DNA of 6,701 nucleotides from Clostridiales bacterium (GCA_004557805.1 SFFS01000138.1:1-6701); one strand, 5' to 3'. Positions 1 through 6,570 are shown, numbered from the stretch's first letter. The notes: generated by a model from the sequence alone, not told the origin. Made by a program: numbers and translations.

Positions 1-792
1 GAAAACGGCGTGCGCTTTGACGGCGCGATCGGCGTATCCGCCGGCGCGGCGTTTGGGTGCAACTATAAGTCCAGGCAGATCGGGCGCGTGCTGCGCTACA
101 ACACGCGCTTCTGCCGCGATGAACGCTATTGCGGCCTTGGATCGCTTTTGAAAACGGGCGATATTTATAACACGGCGTTCTGCTATGGCGAAGTGCCGCT
201 GAAGCTCGATCCGTTCGATTTTCAGGCGTATGACGCGAACCCGATGGAGTTTTACGTCGTATGCACGGACATTGAAACGGGCGAGGCGGTATATCATCGC
301 TGCGGCGGCTGGGAAGATCACGGCTTCGACTGGATTCGCGCGTCTGCCTCGATGCCGCTGGTTTCGCGGATCGTCGAAATCGACGGCCGAAAACTGCTTG
401 ACGGCGGGATTGCCGATTCGATCCCGGCGGCGTATTTCAGCAGCATCGGCTATGAAAGAAACGTCGCGGTGCTTACGCAGCCGCAGGGCTATCGCAAGGG
501 AAAAAGCCGCGCGCTTGTGCTGATGCGCCGGAAATACCGCGCGTATCCGAAGCTGATTGAGGCGATGGAAAAACGGCATGAGATGTACAACGCAGAGCTT
601 GCCGCCGTCGCGCGGGAAGAAGCGGCGGGGCGGCTGTTCGTTATCCGGCCGGAAGCGGCGCTTCCCGTCCGGCGCGTCGAGCGCAGTCCGGAACGGCTGC
701 GGCAGGCGTATGCGCTGGGGCGGCAGGCCGCGGAGAAGCGCCTGCCCGCGCTGCGGGAATTTCTCGGCGAAACCGGGGCGGAAACGGATTGA
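1..792 (+). CDS. Patatin-like phospholipase family protein, 5' truncated by the window edge
   Basis: The reading frame is open from base 1, so the true start lies to the left. The fragment carries 263 residues. The nucleophile elbow GVSAG is at fragment residues 11-15 (Ser codon 37-39), and the partner aspartate is in the DGG motif at residues 134-136 (codon 400-402). Together they give the Ser-Asp dyad of patatin lipid acyl hydrolases. The glycine-rich oxyanion segment that normally comes first is missing; by family layout about 25 residues are off the edge. The C-terminal part, from about residue 170, is a charged helical region like the extension of bacterial YjjU-type patatins (possibly DUF6363). 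No membrane helix is visible in the fragment, so it is probably cytoplasmic. The natural substrate cannot be read from the sequence. It is followed by a terminator at 894-931 and converges with the next gene. The family call is firm; the exact reaction (phospholipase versus general acyl hydrolase) is inference. Confidence 0.9.
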   Translation, partial: ENGVRFDGAIGVSAGAAFGCNYKSRQIGRVLRYNTRFCRDERYCGLGSLLKTGDIYNTAFCYGEVPLKLDPFDFQAYDANPMEFYVVCTDIETGEAVYHRCGGWEDHGFDWIRASASMPLVSRIVEIDGRKLLDGGIADSIPAAYFSSIGYERNVAVLTQPQGYRKGKSRALVLMRRKYRAYPKLIEAMEKRHEMYNAELAAVAREEAAGRLFVIRPEAALPVRRVERSPERLRQAYALGRQAAEKRLPALREFLGETGAETD

Positions 793-832
793 CGAAACCG
801 GCTGCATCGCATGAGGACGAGCAGCGGACGGA

Positions 833-857
833 TTTTTCCGCGCAGAGCGCGGAAGAA
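833..857. repeat. Inverted repeat (hairpin) in the 3' region of the patatin gene
   Basis: TTCCGCGC (836-843) and GCGCGGAA (847-854) are perfect complements around an AGA loop. The stem can be extended outward by a T-G wobble and two T-A pairs to 833-857. No T-run follows on the plus strand, so it does not look like a classical terminator. It may stabilise the transcript's 3' end or be a chance palindrome in GC-rich DNA. Confidence 0.5.
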
Positions 858-893
858 ACATGAGATTCGCGGCAATCTGTTTATAAGAAACCG

Positions 894-931
894 AACCCGG
901 GCGGCGAAGTGGGATTTGCCGTCCGGGTTTT
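894..931 (+). terminator. Rho-independent terminator of the patatin gene
   Basis: The left arm AACCCGGGCGGC (894-905) pairs with the right arm GCCGTCCGGGTT (918-929) over 12 positions with one G-U wobble. The loop is 12 bases and the run TTTT (928-931) ends the structure. It lies about 100 bases after the patatin stop codon on the same strand. The T-tract is short, but the stem is strong. Confidence 0.75.
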
Positions 932-940
932 GCGCTGCGG

Positions 941-973
941 AAAAACGGGCCGTCCCCGGGAAGGAGACGGCTC
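941..973 (-). terminator. Rho-independent terminator of the minus-strand gene pair
   Basis: Read on the minus strand, GAGCCGTCTCC (973-963) pairs with GGGGACGGCCC (957-947) with one A-C mismatch and one T-G wobble, around a 5-base loop. It is followed after one base by TTTTT (945-941). It begins 10 bases beyond the TAA of the BclA-like gene, the expected place for its terminator. Confidence 0.82.
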
Positions 974-982
974 TGCGCGTTT

Positions 983-1522
983 TTACAGCGTGGTGACGAT
1001 GAGCGAGGCGAGCACATCGCCGGCGTTGGCGCCGGTCAGCGTGAGCGCGTTCGAGGTGACGAGCGAGAGCAGCGACGTATAGCCGGCGCTGAAGAGCGCC
1101 TGCCCGGTGACGGTGACGCTGCCGTCGTCATTCGTATGCACGACGGATACCTGCGAGCCGGGCAGAACCTTTCCGCCGAGCTGAAGGGTAAACGTCGTAT
1201 CGACGGCCGCGCCGGAGGGAATGTTGACCGTGTACGTCGCCTGATATACGCCCGCCTGCAGGATGACGAGCTGGTTATCGGCGTTATAGGAGAACGAACC
1301 GGTCAGCGCCGAGGTTGTGAACGGAATCGAGCCGCCTGCGGCGGCGGTCAGGGTATCGGCGGCATAGAGCGAGGCGTAGCGGTCGTATTCCGCGCCGGGG
1401 TCGCCGCCGCAGCACCAGCGGGCCTTCGAGGTTCCGAACGTGCTGAAATAGCTGCAAGCGTTGCATCCATATGGATTCATCGAACAGGCGCTGCACCCGA
1501 ATCGAATCATATTATTAATCAT
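983..1522 (-). CDS. BclA C-terminal-like (jelly-roll) surface or spore-coat protein with cysteine-rich N terminus
   Basis: The gene encodes 179 residues. Residues 1-45 are rich in cysteine (C10, C13, C19, C22 and a CC pair near 38-39) with no hydrophobic signal peptide. Residues from about 60 onward are rich in Ala, Thr, Val and Gly with short alternating beta-strand patterns: an AAGGSIPFTT opening, LQAGVYQATYTVNIP, FTLQLGGKVLPGS, and a closing LTLTGANAG...ASLIVTTL. This resembles the TNF/C1q-like C-terminal domain of the exosporium protein BclA and similar clostridial proteins. Collagen Gly-X-Y repeats, usual before this domain, are absent. The frame stays open upstream to 1894, but the ATG at 1522 is chosen because AAAGGAG lies 8 bases before it and the upstream part overlaps the neighbouring gene. 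By family it would be a trimeric surface-layer protein on the spore or cell; that location is inference. Confidence 0.72.
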   Translation of the reverse strand: MINNMIRFGCSACSMNPYGCNACSYFSTFGTSKARWCCGGDPGAEYDRYASLYAADTLTAAAGGSIPFTTSALTGSFSYNADNQLVILQAGVYQATYTVNIPSGAAVDTTFTLQLGGKVLPGSQVSVVHTNDDGSVTVTGQALFSAGYTSLLSLVTSNALTLTGANAGDVLASLIVTTL

Positions 1523-1530
1523 TTTCTTTT

Positions 1531-1539
1531 CTCCTTTCC
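1531..1539 (-). promoter_or_regulatory. Ribosome binding site that fixes the start at 1522
   Basis: On the minus strand GGAAAGGAG (1539-1531) stands 8 bases before the ATG at 1522. The frame is open for 124 more codons upstream, so this site is what decides the start of the BclA-like protein. Confidence 0.85.
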
Positions 1540-1602
1540 CTCTGCGGGGAAGCGGGGCGTCCGCTATCAGACTACGCGGCGGGCAGGAGAAAGGTTCCGG
1601 GC

Positions 1603-3447
1603 TTACTGATAGGCGTAGGTGTAGCGCGCCATCATTTTGGGCATGGTGCCGTAAACGCCGGTAACGTCCGCGAAAACACGGTATTTTTCGCCCAGCGTCC
1701 AGGTGGTCGAGGTTTCGTTCTGCAGCATGACAAGCTGCTCCGAACCGTTCGTGCCGGTATCCATGATGGCGATCTGCGGGTTGGTCGAGATGATCTGCGT
1801 GATGGTGCCCTTGCACTCGTAAATCTGCGCATTGTCGATGCGCATGTTGATGTTGCTCATCAGCTCCGAATAGTCGCTCGCCTTCAGCGCCCACGCCTTG
1901 GTGGTGTATTTGCTGGCGGGCATCTGATAGTAGACCCGGTGCGTGAGCGTTGATTGCTCCAGGCCGGGATAATCGGCGTGAATGATGACGTCGTTGTAGC
2001 CGATTTTCGTCAGCTTGGCGCGAACGGTGAACTTGCCGGTGGTCGCCAGCTCGGAATCGTCGATGCTTTCATACGGCGTTTCGACGGTGATCGTCGCGCC
2101 GGCCTTCGTCGTGGCCGTCAGGACGACGATGTCGCTGTCGGTGCGCGCGATGGTGTCGGCGGAAAGCTCGATCGGGATGGACATCGGTTCGCGGTAGAGC
2201 GTGACGACAAGCCGACTTTCGCGGCAATACGGCGCGCGCACGGTGAAGCTGATGATATTGTCGCCGATGGCCTGGACGACGGGGTTATAGTCGACTACGC
2301 CGTCCTCGCTGACGGTATCGGAAATGTCGGTGCTGTTGGCGATTACCTTGCTGCCGGGGGCGACCTGCAGGGTGATGTTATACACGGAGGTCGTCACCTC
2401 GAGCCACGTAGTCTCGGGAGAAACGAGCGTCAGCGGGGAAGCGGGGATTTCGATCTCGTAGGTGATGGGCGCTTTGCGCGTTTCTTTGCCGCCGAAGATC
2501 ATCGTGGGCGTGAGCGTGACGGTCATGCTGTCTGCCTCAAGGTTGTCGATGTCGTCGTAGAAAACGTGATCGGCGAGGTTGAGCGTGATCACGCCGTTGA
2601 CGGCGACGTAGGATTTCGTCAGCTCGCTGATATAGCACTGCGTGCCCTCGTCCGCGAGAATGGTGACGCGGTGGCCCGGCTGGCCGTCAATTTCGCAGGT
2701 TTCAATCAGCGCGTTGACGCTTTCGGCGGAGACGGATTTTTCTTCGACATAGCCGTGGATGACCGTCCACAGCTGCCAGCCGCCGAACGCGACCGCCAGT
2801 ACGACCAGTATGCGCACAAGCCAGACGGCCACGGCGAACGGCTTGCGCATCCTGCGGCGCTTTCGGGCGCGGCGATGCGCCATGCCGACGGCGGGGCCGG
2901 TAGGAGGAAGCGAATCGGCGTACATTTCGGCGTAGGGGTCGTCGTAAGGCTCGTCCGGCTCTTCGTCGAGCGGGGCGAAATCGTCGTCCGGCTCTTCGGA
3001 AGCGTAGCGCCCTTCCGCGCCGAGGCGGCCCGCCTGGAAGCGGTCGCGCGTTTCGGGAGCGGGCGGATCGGCAGGCGCGGCTTCCGGCTGCTGCTGCGCG
3101 CGCAGCACGCGCACGCCGGACGCCGCGGGCTGCTCTTCCTGACGAAGCGTTTCCTCGCGCATGGCTTCGAGATATTTTTCGCCGCGCGCGCGGCGGTTTT
3201 TCAGGCGCGTCATTTCCTCGGAAAGCGATTCCTGCTCTTTGGGCTGCGTTCCGGCGGAGACGAATTCTTCTACGGTAGGCTGCGCGTCCGCGTCGTCGTA
3301 CAGGACGCGGATTTTTTCCTTATGCGGTTTTTCAAACTGCTCGCGCCAGGAAGGCGCGCTTTCGTTCTTCTCCTCAAGCGGCGCGCCGCATTTGAAGCAG
3401 CGCGGGAAAGAGGGCTGATTCCAGTGACCGCAGCGGGGACATTTCAT
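1603..3447 (-). CDS. Zinc-ribbon, single-pass membrane protein with large extracellular beta-rich region
   Basis: The gene encodes 614 residues. Residues 3-20 form a treble-clef/zinc-ribbon motif with two CxxC knuckles (C3, C6, C17, C20). A charged segment, possibly coiled coil, follows at about 70-106, then a Pro- and Asp/Glu-rich linker at about 108-178. A basic patch (RRARKRRRMRK, about 192-202) precedes one hydrophobic helix at about 204-224, giving cytoplasmic N terminus and outside C terminus. The remaining 390 residues look like successive Ig/bacterial-Ig-like beta domains (roughly 245-335, 338-422, 424-507). A C-terminal stretch (about 540-614) has an OB-fold-like pattern, KGTITQI...AIMDTGTNG...GEKYRVFADVTGVYG. 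ATG 3447 is chosen over the in-frame TTG at 3453 because GGAGG sits 8 bases before the ATG but only 2 before the TTG. It is not a family I can name. A sensing or envelope-scaffolding role is a guess; the domain order is seen, the folds are inferred. Confidence 0.8.
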   Translation of the reverse strand: MKCPRCGHWNQPSFPRCFKCGAPLEEKNESAPSWREQFEKPHKEKIRVLYDDADAQPTVEEFVSAGTQPKEQESLSEEMTRLKNRRARGEKYLEAMREETLRQEEQPAASGVRVLRAQQQPEAAPADPPAPETRDRFQAGRLGAEGRYASEEPDDDFAPLDEEPDEPYDDPYAEMYADSLPPTGPAVGMAHRRARKRRRMRKPFAVAVWLVRILVVLAVAFGGWQLWTVIHGYVEEKSVSAESVNALIETCEIDGQPGHRVTILADEGTQCYISELTKSYVAVNGVITLNLADHVFYDDIDNLEADSMTVTLTPTMIFGGKETRKAPITYEIEIPASPLTLVSPETTWLEVTTSVYNITLQVAPGSKVIANSTDISDTVSEDGVVDYNPVVQAIGDNIISFTVRAPYCRESRLVVTLYREPMSIPIELSADTIARTDSDIVVLTATTKAGATITVETPYESIDDSELATTGKFTVRAKLTKIGYNDVIIHADYPGLEQSTLTHRVYYQMPASKYTTKAWALKASDYSELMSNINMRIDNAQIYECKGTITQIISTNPQIAIMDTGTNGSEQLVMLQNETSTTWTLGEKYRVFADVTGVYGTMPKMMARYTYAYQ

Positions 3448-3454
3448 GCGCAAT

Positions 3455-3460
3455 ACCTCC
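3455..3460 (-). promoter_or_regulatory. Ribosome binding site selecting ATG 3447
   Basis: The minus-strand sequence GGAGGT (3460-3455) is 7-8 bases from the ATG at 3447, an ideal distance. The alternative TTG two codons upstream would be too close to it. I found no convincing sigma-A promoter for this gene in the remaining bases up to 3589. Confidence 0.85.
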
Positions 3461-3549
3461 GGATTGATTTAAAGTTGCGGGTAACGGTTCATTTCGCGCG
3501 GAGCGCGTATTTTTCCTGCAAGATATGAACGGATTCGGAAAGCTATTTC

Positions 3550-3578
3550 TTGCGGGAGGGGGCGCGGTATGCTATAAT
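3550..3578 (+). promoter_or_regulatory. Extended -10 sigma-A promoter of the membrane protein-desulfurase-thiI operon
   Basis: A perfect TATAAT is at 3573-3578, preceded by TGC (3570-3572), which makes an extended -10. A weak -35 TTGCGG (3550-3555, three of six matches) sits at exactly 17 bases. Transcription would begin near 3585, leaving a leader of about 20 bases before the TTG at 3605. No operator-like repeat overlaps it, so constitutive housekeeping expression is likely. Confidence 0.82.
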
Positions 3579-3604
3579 AGCGTGAAAGATTGGGGGATAG
3601 AGCA

Positions 3605-4141
3605 TTGGACAACTACAAAGAGGAAATCGTAATCAAACGGAACCGGGCGGTCAATAACATTCTGCATGCGGTGCTGTGCGTGCTGATGGTGCTCTGCGGC
3701 CTTTTTGCGCTGCTGAATATTTCGCAGATCGGCTTTTCGGAGAACCTGCTGATGACGATCGCAAGCGCGCTGGTATACGGCGGCGCGGCGTTTCTCATCT
3801 GGTGGAAAAAGGACATGCTGCGGCTTGAATACGAATACACCTTCACCAACGGCGAGATGGATTTCGCCTGCGTGATGGGCAACAAAAAGCGCAAGAACCT
3901 CGGCACGATGCGCGTGAAGAACGTCGAGGCCTGCGGCATGGTGGCCAGTGGCAGCTTCCAGCGGTATATCAGTATGCCGGGCATTAAAAAGAGCAACTGG
4001 TTCCTCAACCGCGACGGAAACCTGTTCTACTTCTTCTACCAGAAAAATGGCGAAAAGCACATCATCATCATCGAGCCGACGGACGAGATGATCGGCATGA
4101 TCAAGCTTTATCTGCCGCACGGCGTGTATCAGACGAACTGA
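3605..4141 (+). CDS. Small two-helix membrane protein of unknown function (possibly DUF6106 family)
   Basis: The gene encodes 178 residues from a TTG start. A GGGGG at 3592-3596 lies 8 bases before TTG 3605. The earlier in-frame TTG at 3590 falls almost at the predicted transcription start and would have no ribosome binding site. Two hydrophobic helices at about 18-38 and 48-67 are followed by a soluble, probably cytoplasmic tail of about 110 residues. The tail alternates beta-like stretches (YEYTFTNGEMD, NLFYFFYQ, KHIIIIEP) and carries a basic KKRK patch, and ends in an amphipathic helix. The tail could be a small PH-like beta domain, but this is only a pattern. I think it matches the uncharacterised clostridial family DUF6106; that name is from memory and unverified. 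Its TGA shares one base with the ATG of the desulfurase, so the two are translated together. No catalytic motif is seen. Confidence 0.82.
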   Translation: MDNYKEEIVIKRNRAVNNILHAVLCVLMVLCGLFALLNISQIGFSENLLMTIASALVYGGAAFLIWWKKDMLRLEYEYTFTNGEMDFACVMGNKKRKNLGTMRVKNVEACGMVASGSFQRYISMPGIKKSNWFLNRDGNLFYFFYQKNGEKHIIIIEPTDEMIGMIKLYLPHGVYQTN

Positions 4142-5292
4142 TGATTTATCTGGATAACAGCGCAACGACGAAGCCGTGCGAAGCGGCTTTGCTTGCCATG
4201 CGCGGCGCGCTGGAAACGGACTGGTTCAATCCGTCCGCCGCGTATGGGCCCGCCGTTCGGGCGGAAAAGAAAATGACGCAGGCGCGCAGGGCGCTTCTGG
4301 AGGCGGCGGGCGCGCAGAGCGCGGAGCTGACCTTTACCGGGAGCGGCAGCGAGGCGGATTCGCTGGCGATTGTGGGCAGCGCGGAGCGCTTCCACGGGGC
4401 GCGGCGCGTGCTGATTTTCGGCGGAGAGCATCCGGCCGTGCTGAACACGCGCGAGCAGCTCGAGCGGCTCGGTCATACGGTCGAAACCTTCCCGGCGAGG
4501 CGCGACGGCGTGGCCGATCTGGAAAAGCTGGCGGCGGCGCTCGATGAAAACGTCGGGTTGGTCAGCTGCATGCAGGTCAACAACGAGACGGGCGCGGTGC
4601 AGCCCGTCGGCGAAATCGCGCGGCTGATCCGGGAAAAATGTCCCGGCGCGCTTTTCCATGTGGACGGCGTGCAGGGCTTTTTGCGCGTTCCGCTGGCGTT
4701 CGATCAGAGCGGGATCGATCTGTATACCTGCTCGGGGCATAAAATTCACGGGCCGAAGGGAATCGGCGCGCTGATCGCGCGCAAGGGCGTGCGCCTGAAC
4801 CCGCGCATTGAAGGCGGCGGACAGGAAAAAGGCCTGCGCTCCGGCACGGAAAACACGGCGGGAATCGCGGGCTTTGCGGCGGCGGCGCAATGGCTTGCCG
4901 CGCAGCCGAAGCGGTTCGAGACGCTGCGCGCGGCAAAGCTGCGGCTGTATGCGCGCCTGCGCGCGGAAATTCCGGAGCTGCGCGTGAACGGGCCGGATCC
5001 TGAGAGCGGCGTAGCCGCGCCGCATATCCTGAACCTGTCGCTCGGCGTGCGCGGCGAGGTGATGCTGCACGCGCTGGAGGCGGAGGGCGTATATGTGGGC
5101 AACGGCTCGGCCTGCTCCACGCACAAGCGGGAGATGAGCGCGGCCTTCCGGGCGATGAACGCCGGCAGGCAGGCGGCGGAAACGGCTGTGCGCTTCAGCC
5201 TGGGCATGATGAACACAATCGAAGAAATGGACGCGGCGGCGGACGCGGTGATCCGCTGCTATAAAACCTACGCTGCGTTCCAAAGGAGATAA
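4141..5292 (+). CDS. Cysteine desulfurase, NifS/IscS family (NifZ-like, sulfur donor to ThiI)
   Basis: This is a 383-residue PLP enzyme that turns L-cysteine into alanine and carries the sulfur as a persulfide. Motifs in order: DNSATTKP at the N terminus; GGEHPAVL with the cofactor-stacking His97; NNETG at 147-151; HVDGVQG with Asp175 and Gln178 that hold the PLP ring; SGHKIHGPKG with the Schiff-base Lys201; GLRSGTEN at 231-238; and the mobile loop GSACS with catalytic Cys325. All key residues are present and length is normal. The ATG overlaps the TGA of the membrane-protein gene by one base, and no strong ribosome binding site is visible upstream, so translation probably depends on coupling. 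thiI starts 3 bases after the stop. In B. subtilis the desulfurase NifZ beside thiI is dedicated to 4-thiouridine in tRNA; the same role is inferred here. A wider role in Fe-S cluster assembly cannot be excluded. Confidence 0.95.
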   Translation: MIYLDNSATTKPCEAALLAMRGALETDWFNPSAAYGPAVRAEKKMTQARRALLEAAGAQSAELTFTGSGSEADSLAIVGSAERFHGARRVLIFGGEHPAVLNTREQLERLGHTVETFPARRDGVADLEKLAAALDENVGLVSCMQVNNETGAVQPVGEIARLIREKCPGALFHVDGVQGFLRVPLAFDQSGIDLYTCSGHKIHGPKGIGALIARKGVRLNPRIEGGGQEKGLRSGTENTAGIAGFAAAAQWLAAQPKRFETLRAAKLRLYARLRAEIPELRVNGPDPESGVAAPHILNLSLGVRGEVMLHALEAEGVYVGNGSACSTHKREMSAAFRAMNAGRQAAETAVRFSLGMMNTIEEMDAAADAVIRCYKTYAAFQRR

Positions 5293-5295
5293 AAT

Positions 5296-6498
5296 ATGCG
5301 TGAAATTCTGCTGGTTCGTTTCGGCGAGGTTTATTTGAAGGGGCTCAACCGCCCCCTTTTCATGCGCGCGCTGGTCGATCGCGTGCGCCACGCGGCGGAG
5401 CCGTTCGGCGGTCACGTCTGGCTGAAGGACAGCCGCATTTACGTCAGCGACATGAACGATACGCAGGCGTGCGCCAGGCGCGTTGCGCAGGTGTTCGGCA
5501 TTCATTCCGTCAGCATCGCAAAAGAGATGGAAAAGGCCGATTTTGAGGCCGTCTGCCAGGCGGCGATTGAGATGATGGCCGATAAATCCGGTTCGTTCAA
5601 GGTACGCGCCAGCCGCTCGGATAAAAAATATCCGTATGATTCGCCGCAGATCAACGAAATCGTCGGCGGCCGCGTGCTGGAAGCGAACCCGAACCTGCAT
5701 GTCGATGTGAAGAATCCCGACTATACGCTCGTGGTGGAGATCCGCGAAAAGGCGACGCTGCACATCGGGCGCATCGAGGGCGCGGGCGGCATGCCGATGG
5801 GCACCGCGGGCAAGGCGTGCCTGCTGCTTTCGGGCGGCATCGACAGCCCGGTGGCAGGGTATATGATCGCGCGCCGCGGCGTGCGGCTGATGGCCGTGCA
5901 TTTCCATTCGTTCCCCTATACGAGCGAACGCGCGAGAGATAAGGTGATCGAGCTGGCGCGGATTCTGTCCACCTATTGCGGCAAGATCGACCTGTTCATC
6001 GTGCCGTTTACCGAGATGCAGATGAAGATCCATCAGCATTGTCCGGAGGAAATGACGACGCTTATCATGCGCCGCCAGATGATGCGCATCGCCGAGCGGC
6101 TTGCGCTGCGGGAGCGCGCGCAGGCGCTTGTGACGGGCGAAAGCCTCGGCCAGGTGGCCAGCCAGACGATGGAAGCCATCGCCAGCACCGACGACGTGGC
6201 CACGCTGAGCATTTTCCGGCCGCTGATCGGCTTTGACAAGATCGATATCATCAACTACGCTGAGAAAATCGGCACCTACGAGACCTCGTCGCTGCCCTAT
6301 GAAGACTGCTGCACGGTCTTTACGCCGAAGCATCCGCTCACGCGGCCGAAGCTGGAAGATGTGCGCGAGGGAGAATCGCGTCTGGGCGAGGAGATGGAGA
6401 CGATGCTTCAGGCATGCGTGGACGGCGCTGAAAAGGTGATCGTCGAGGACGGCGTGCTGGTGAAGGGCCCGAAGCCGGAGGGCGAAGCAGAGGGATAA
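5296..6498 (+). CDS. thiI: tRNA 4-thiouridine synthase ThiI (tRNA sulfurtransferase), short form without rhodanese domain
   Basis: The 400-residue protein adenylates uridine 8 of tRNA and replaces its oxygen with sulfur, giving 4-thiouridine. Residues 1-60 form the N-terminal ferredoxin-like domain (ILLVRFGEVYLKG start) and about 60-165 the THUMP RNA-binding domain. The PP-loop SGGIDSP at 179-185 binds ATP, and GESLGQVASQT (281-291) is the second conserved block of the adenylating domain. YEDCC places two adjacent cysteines at 338-339, where one should receive persulfide sulfur. E. coli ThiI is about 480 residues with a C-terminal rhodanese domain; that domain is absent here, as in B. subtilis, so sulfur should come directly from the upstream desulfurase. 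AAAGGAG (5282-5288) is 7 bases before the ATG and lies inside the end of the desulfurase gene. A strong terminator follows. In some organisms ThiI also feeds thiamine-thiazole synthesis; no thiamine gene is seen here. Confidence 0.96.
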   Translation: MREILLVRFGEVYLKGLNRPLFMRALVDRVRHAAEPFGGHVWLKDSRIYVSDMNDTQACARRVAQVFGIHSVSIAKEMEKADFEAVCQAAIEMMADKSGSFKVRASRSDKKYPYDSPQINEIVGGRVLEANPNLHVDVKNPDYTLVVEIREKATLHIGRIEGAGGMPMGTAGKACLLLSGGIDSPVAGYMIARRGVRLMAVHFHSFPYTSERARDKVIELARILSTYCGKIDLFIVPFTEMQMKIHQHCPEEMTTLIMRRQMMRIAERLALRERAQALVTGESLGQVASQTMEAIASTDDVATLSIFRPLIGFDKIDIINYAEKIGTYETSSLPYEDCCTVFTPKHPLTRPKLEDVREGESRLGEEMETMLQACVDGAEKVIVEDGVLVKGPKPEGEAEG

Positions 6499-6516
6499 AA
6501 CCGCGCATACGCGCAT

Positions 6517-6547
6517 AAAAAGTCATGACGAAAGTCATGGCTTTTTT
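6517..6547 (+). terminator. Rho-independent terminator of the thiI operon
   Basis: AAAAAGTCATGAC (6517-6529) pairs with GTCATGGCTTTTT (6534-6546) with one T-G wobble, closed by a GAAA tetraloop. The T-run continues to 6547, then CTTTT. It starts 19 bases after the thiI stop. The A-run on the left means it could also stop leftward transcription. Confidence 0.93.
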
Positions 6548-6558
6548 CTTTTGCATGG

Positions 6559-6565
6559 AAGGAGG
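6559..6565 (+). promoter_or_regulatory. Ribosome binding site selecting GTG 6571
   Basis: AAGGAGG at 6559-6565 is 5 bases before the GTG at 6571. It favours this start over the ATG at 6555, which opens a different, unlikely frame and lies before the site. Only about 20 bases separate it from the thiI terminator and no promoter is recognisable there. Confidence 0.75.
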
Positions 6566-6570
6566 AAAAC

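Noticed and set aside
1551..1565. Small hairpin AGCGG-GGCGT-CCGCT between the two minus-strand genes
   Set aside because: The stem is only five pairs and no T-run follows on the minus strand, so I do not call it a terminator.
1523..1894. N-terminal extension of the BclA-like frame
   Set aside because: The extension overlaps the coding part of the membrane-protein gene and reads as low-complexity His/Arg-rich sequence. The ATG at 1522 has a well-placed ribosome binding site.
3495..3513. Hairpin CGCGC-GGA-GCGCG followed by TATTTTT in the divergent region
   Set aside because: The stem is five pairs and no plus-strand gene ends just upstream, so a terminator role is not supported.
1954..3528. 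A long open frame (524 codons) on the plus strand opposite the zinc-ribbon membrane protein
   Set aside because: Its translation is rich in Arg, Gly, Asp and His without any recognisable domain, as expected for the antisense of a GC-rich gene. The minus-strand frame has a ribosome binding site, a zinc ribbon and a membrane helix.
3466..3545. Candidate -10 boxes (TTAAAT, TATCTT) for the minus-strand gene
   Set aside because: Each matches only four of six bases and has no acceptable -35 at 16-18 bases. I could not choose between them, so no promoter is annotated.
4129..6516. A 795-codon open frame on the minus strand opposite the desulfurase and thiI
   Set aside because: It spans two unmistakable genes in antisense. 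Its product is a His/Arg/Ala-rich string with no motif, and it arises from the GC-rich third positions of the real genes.
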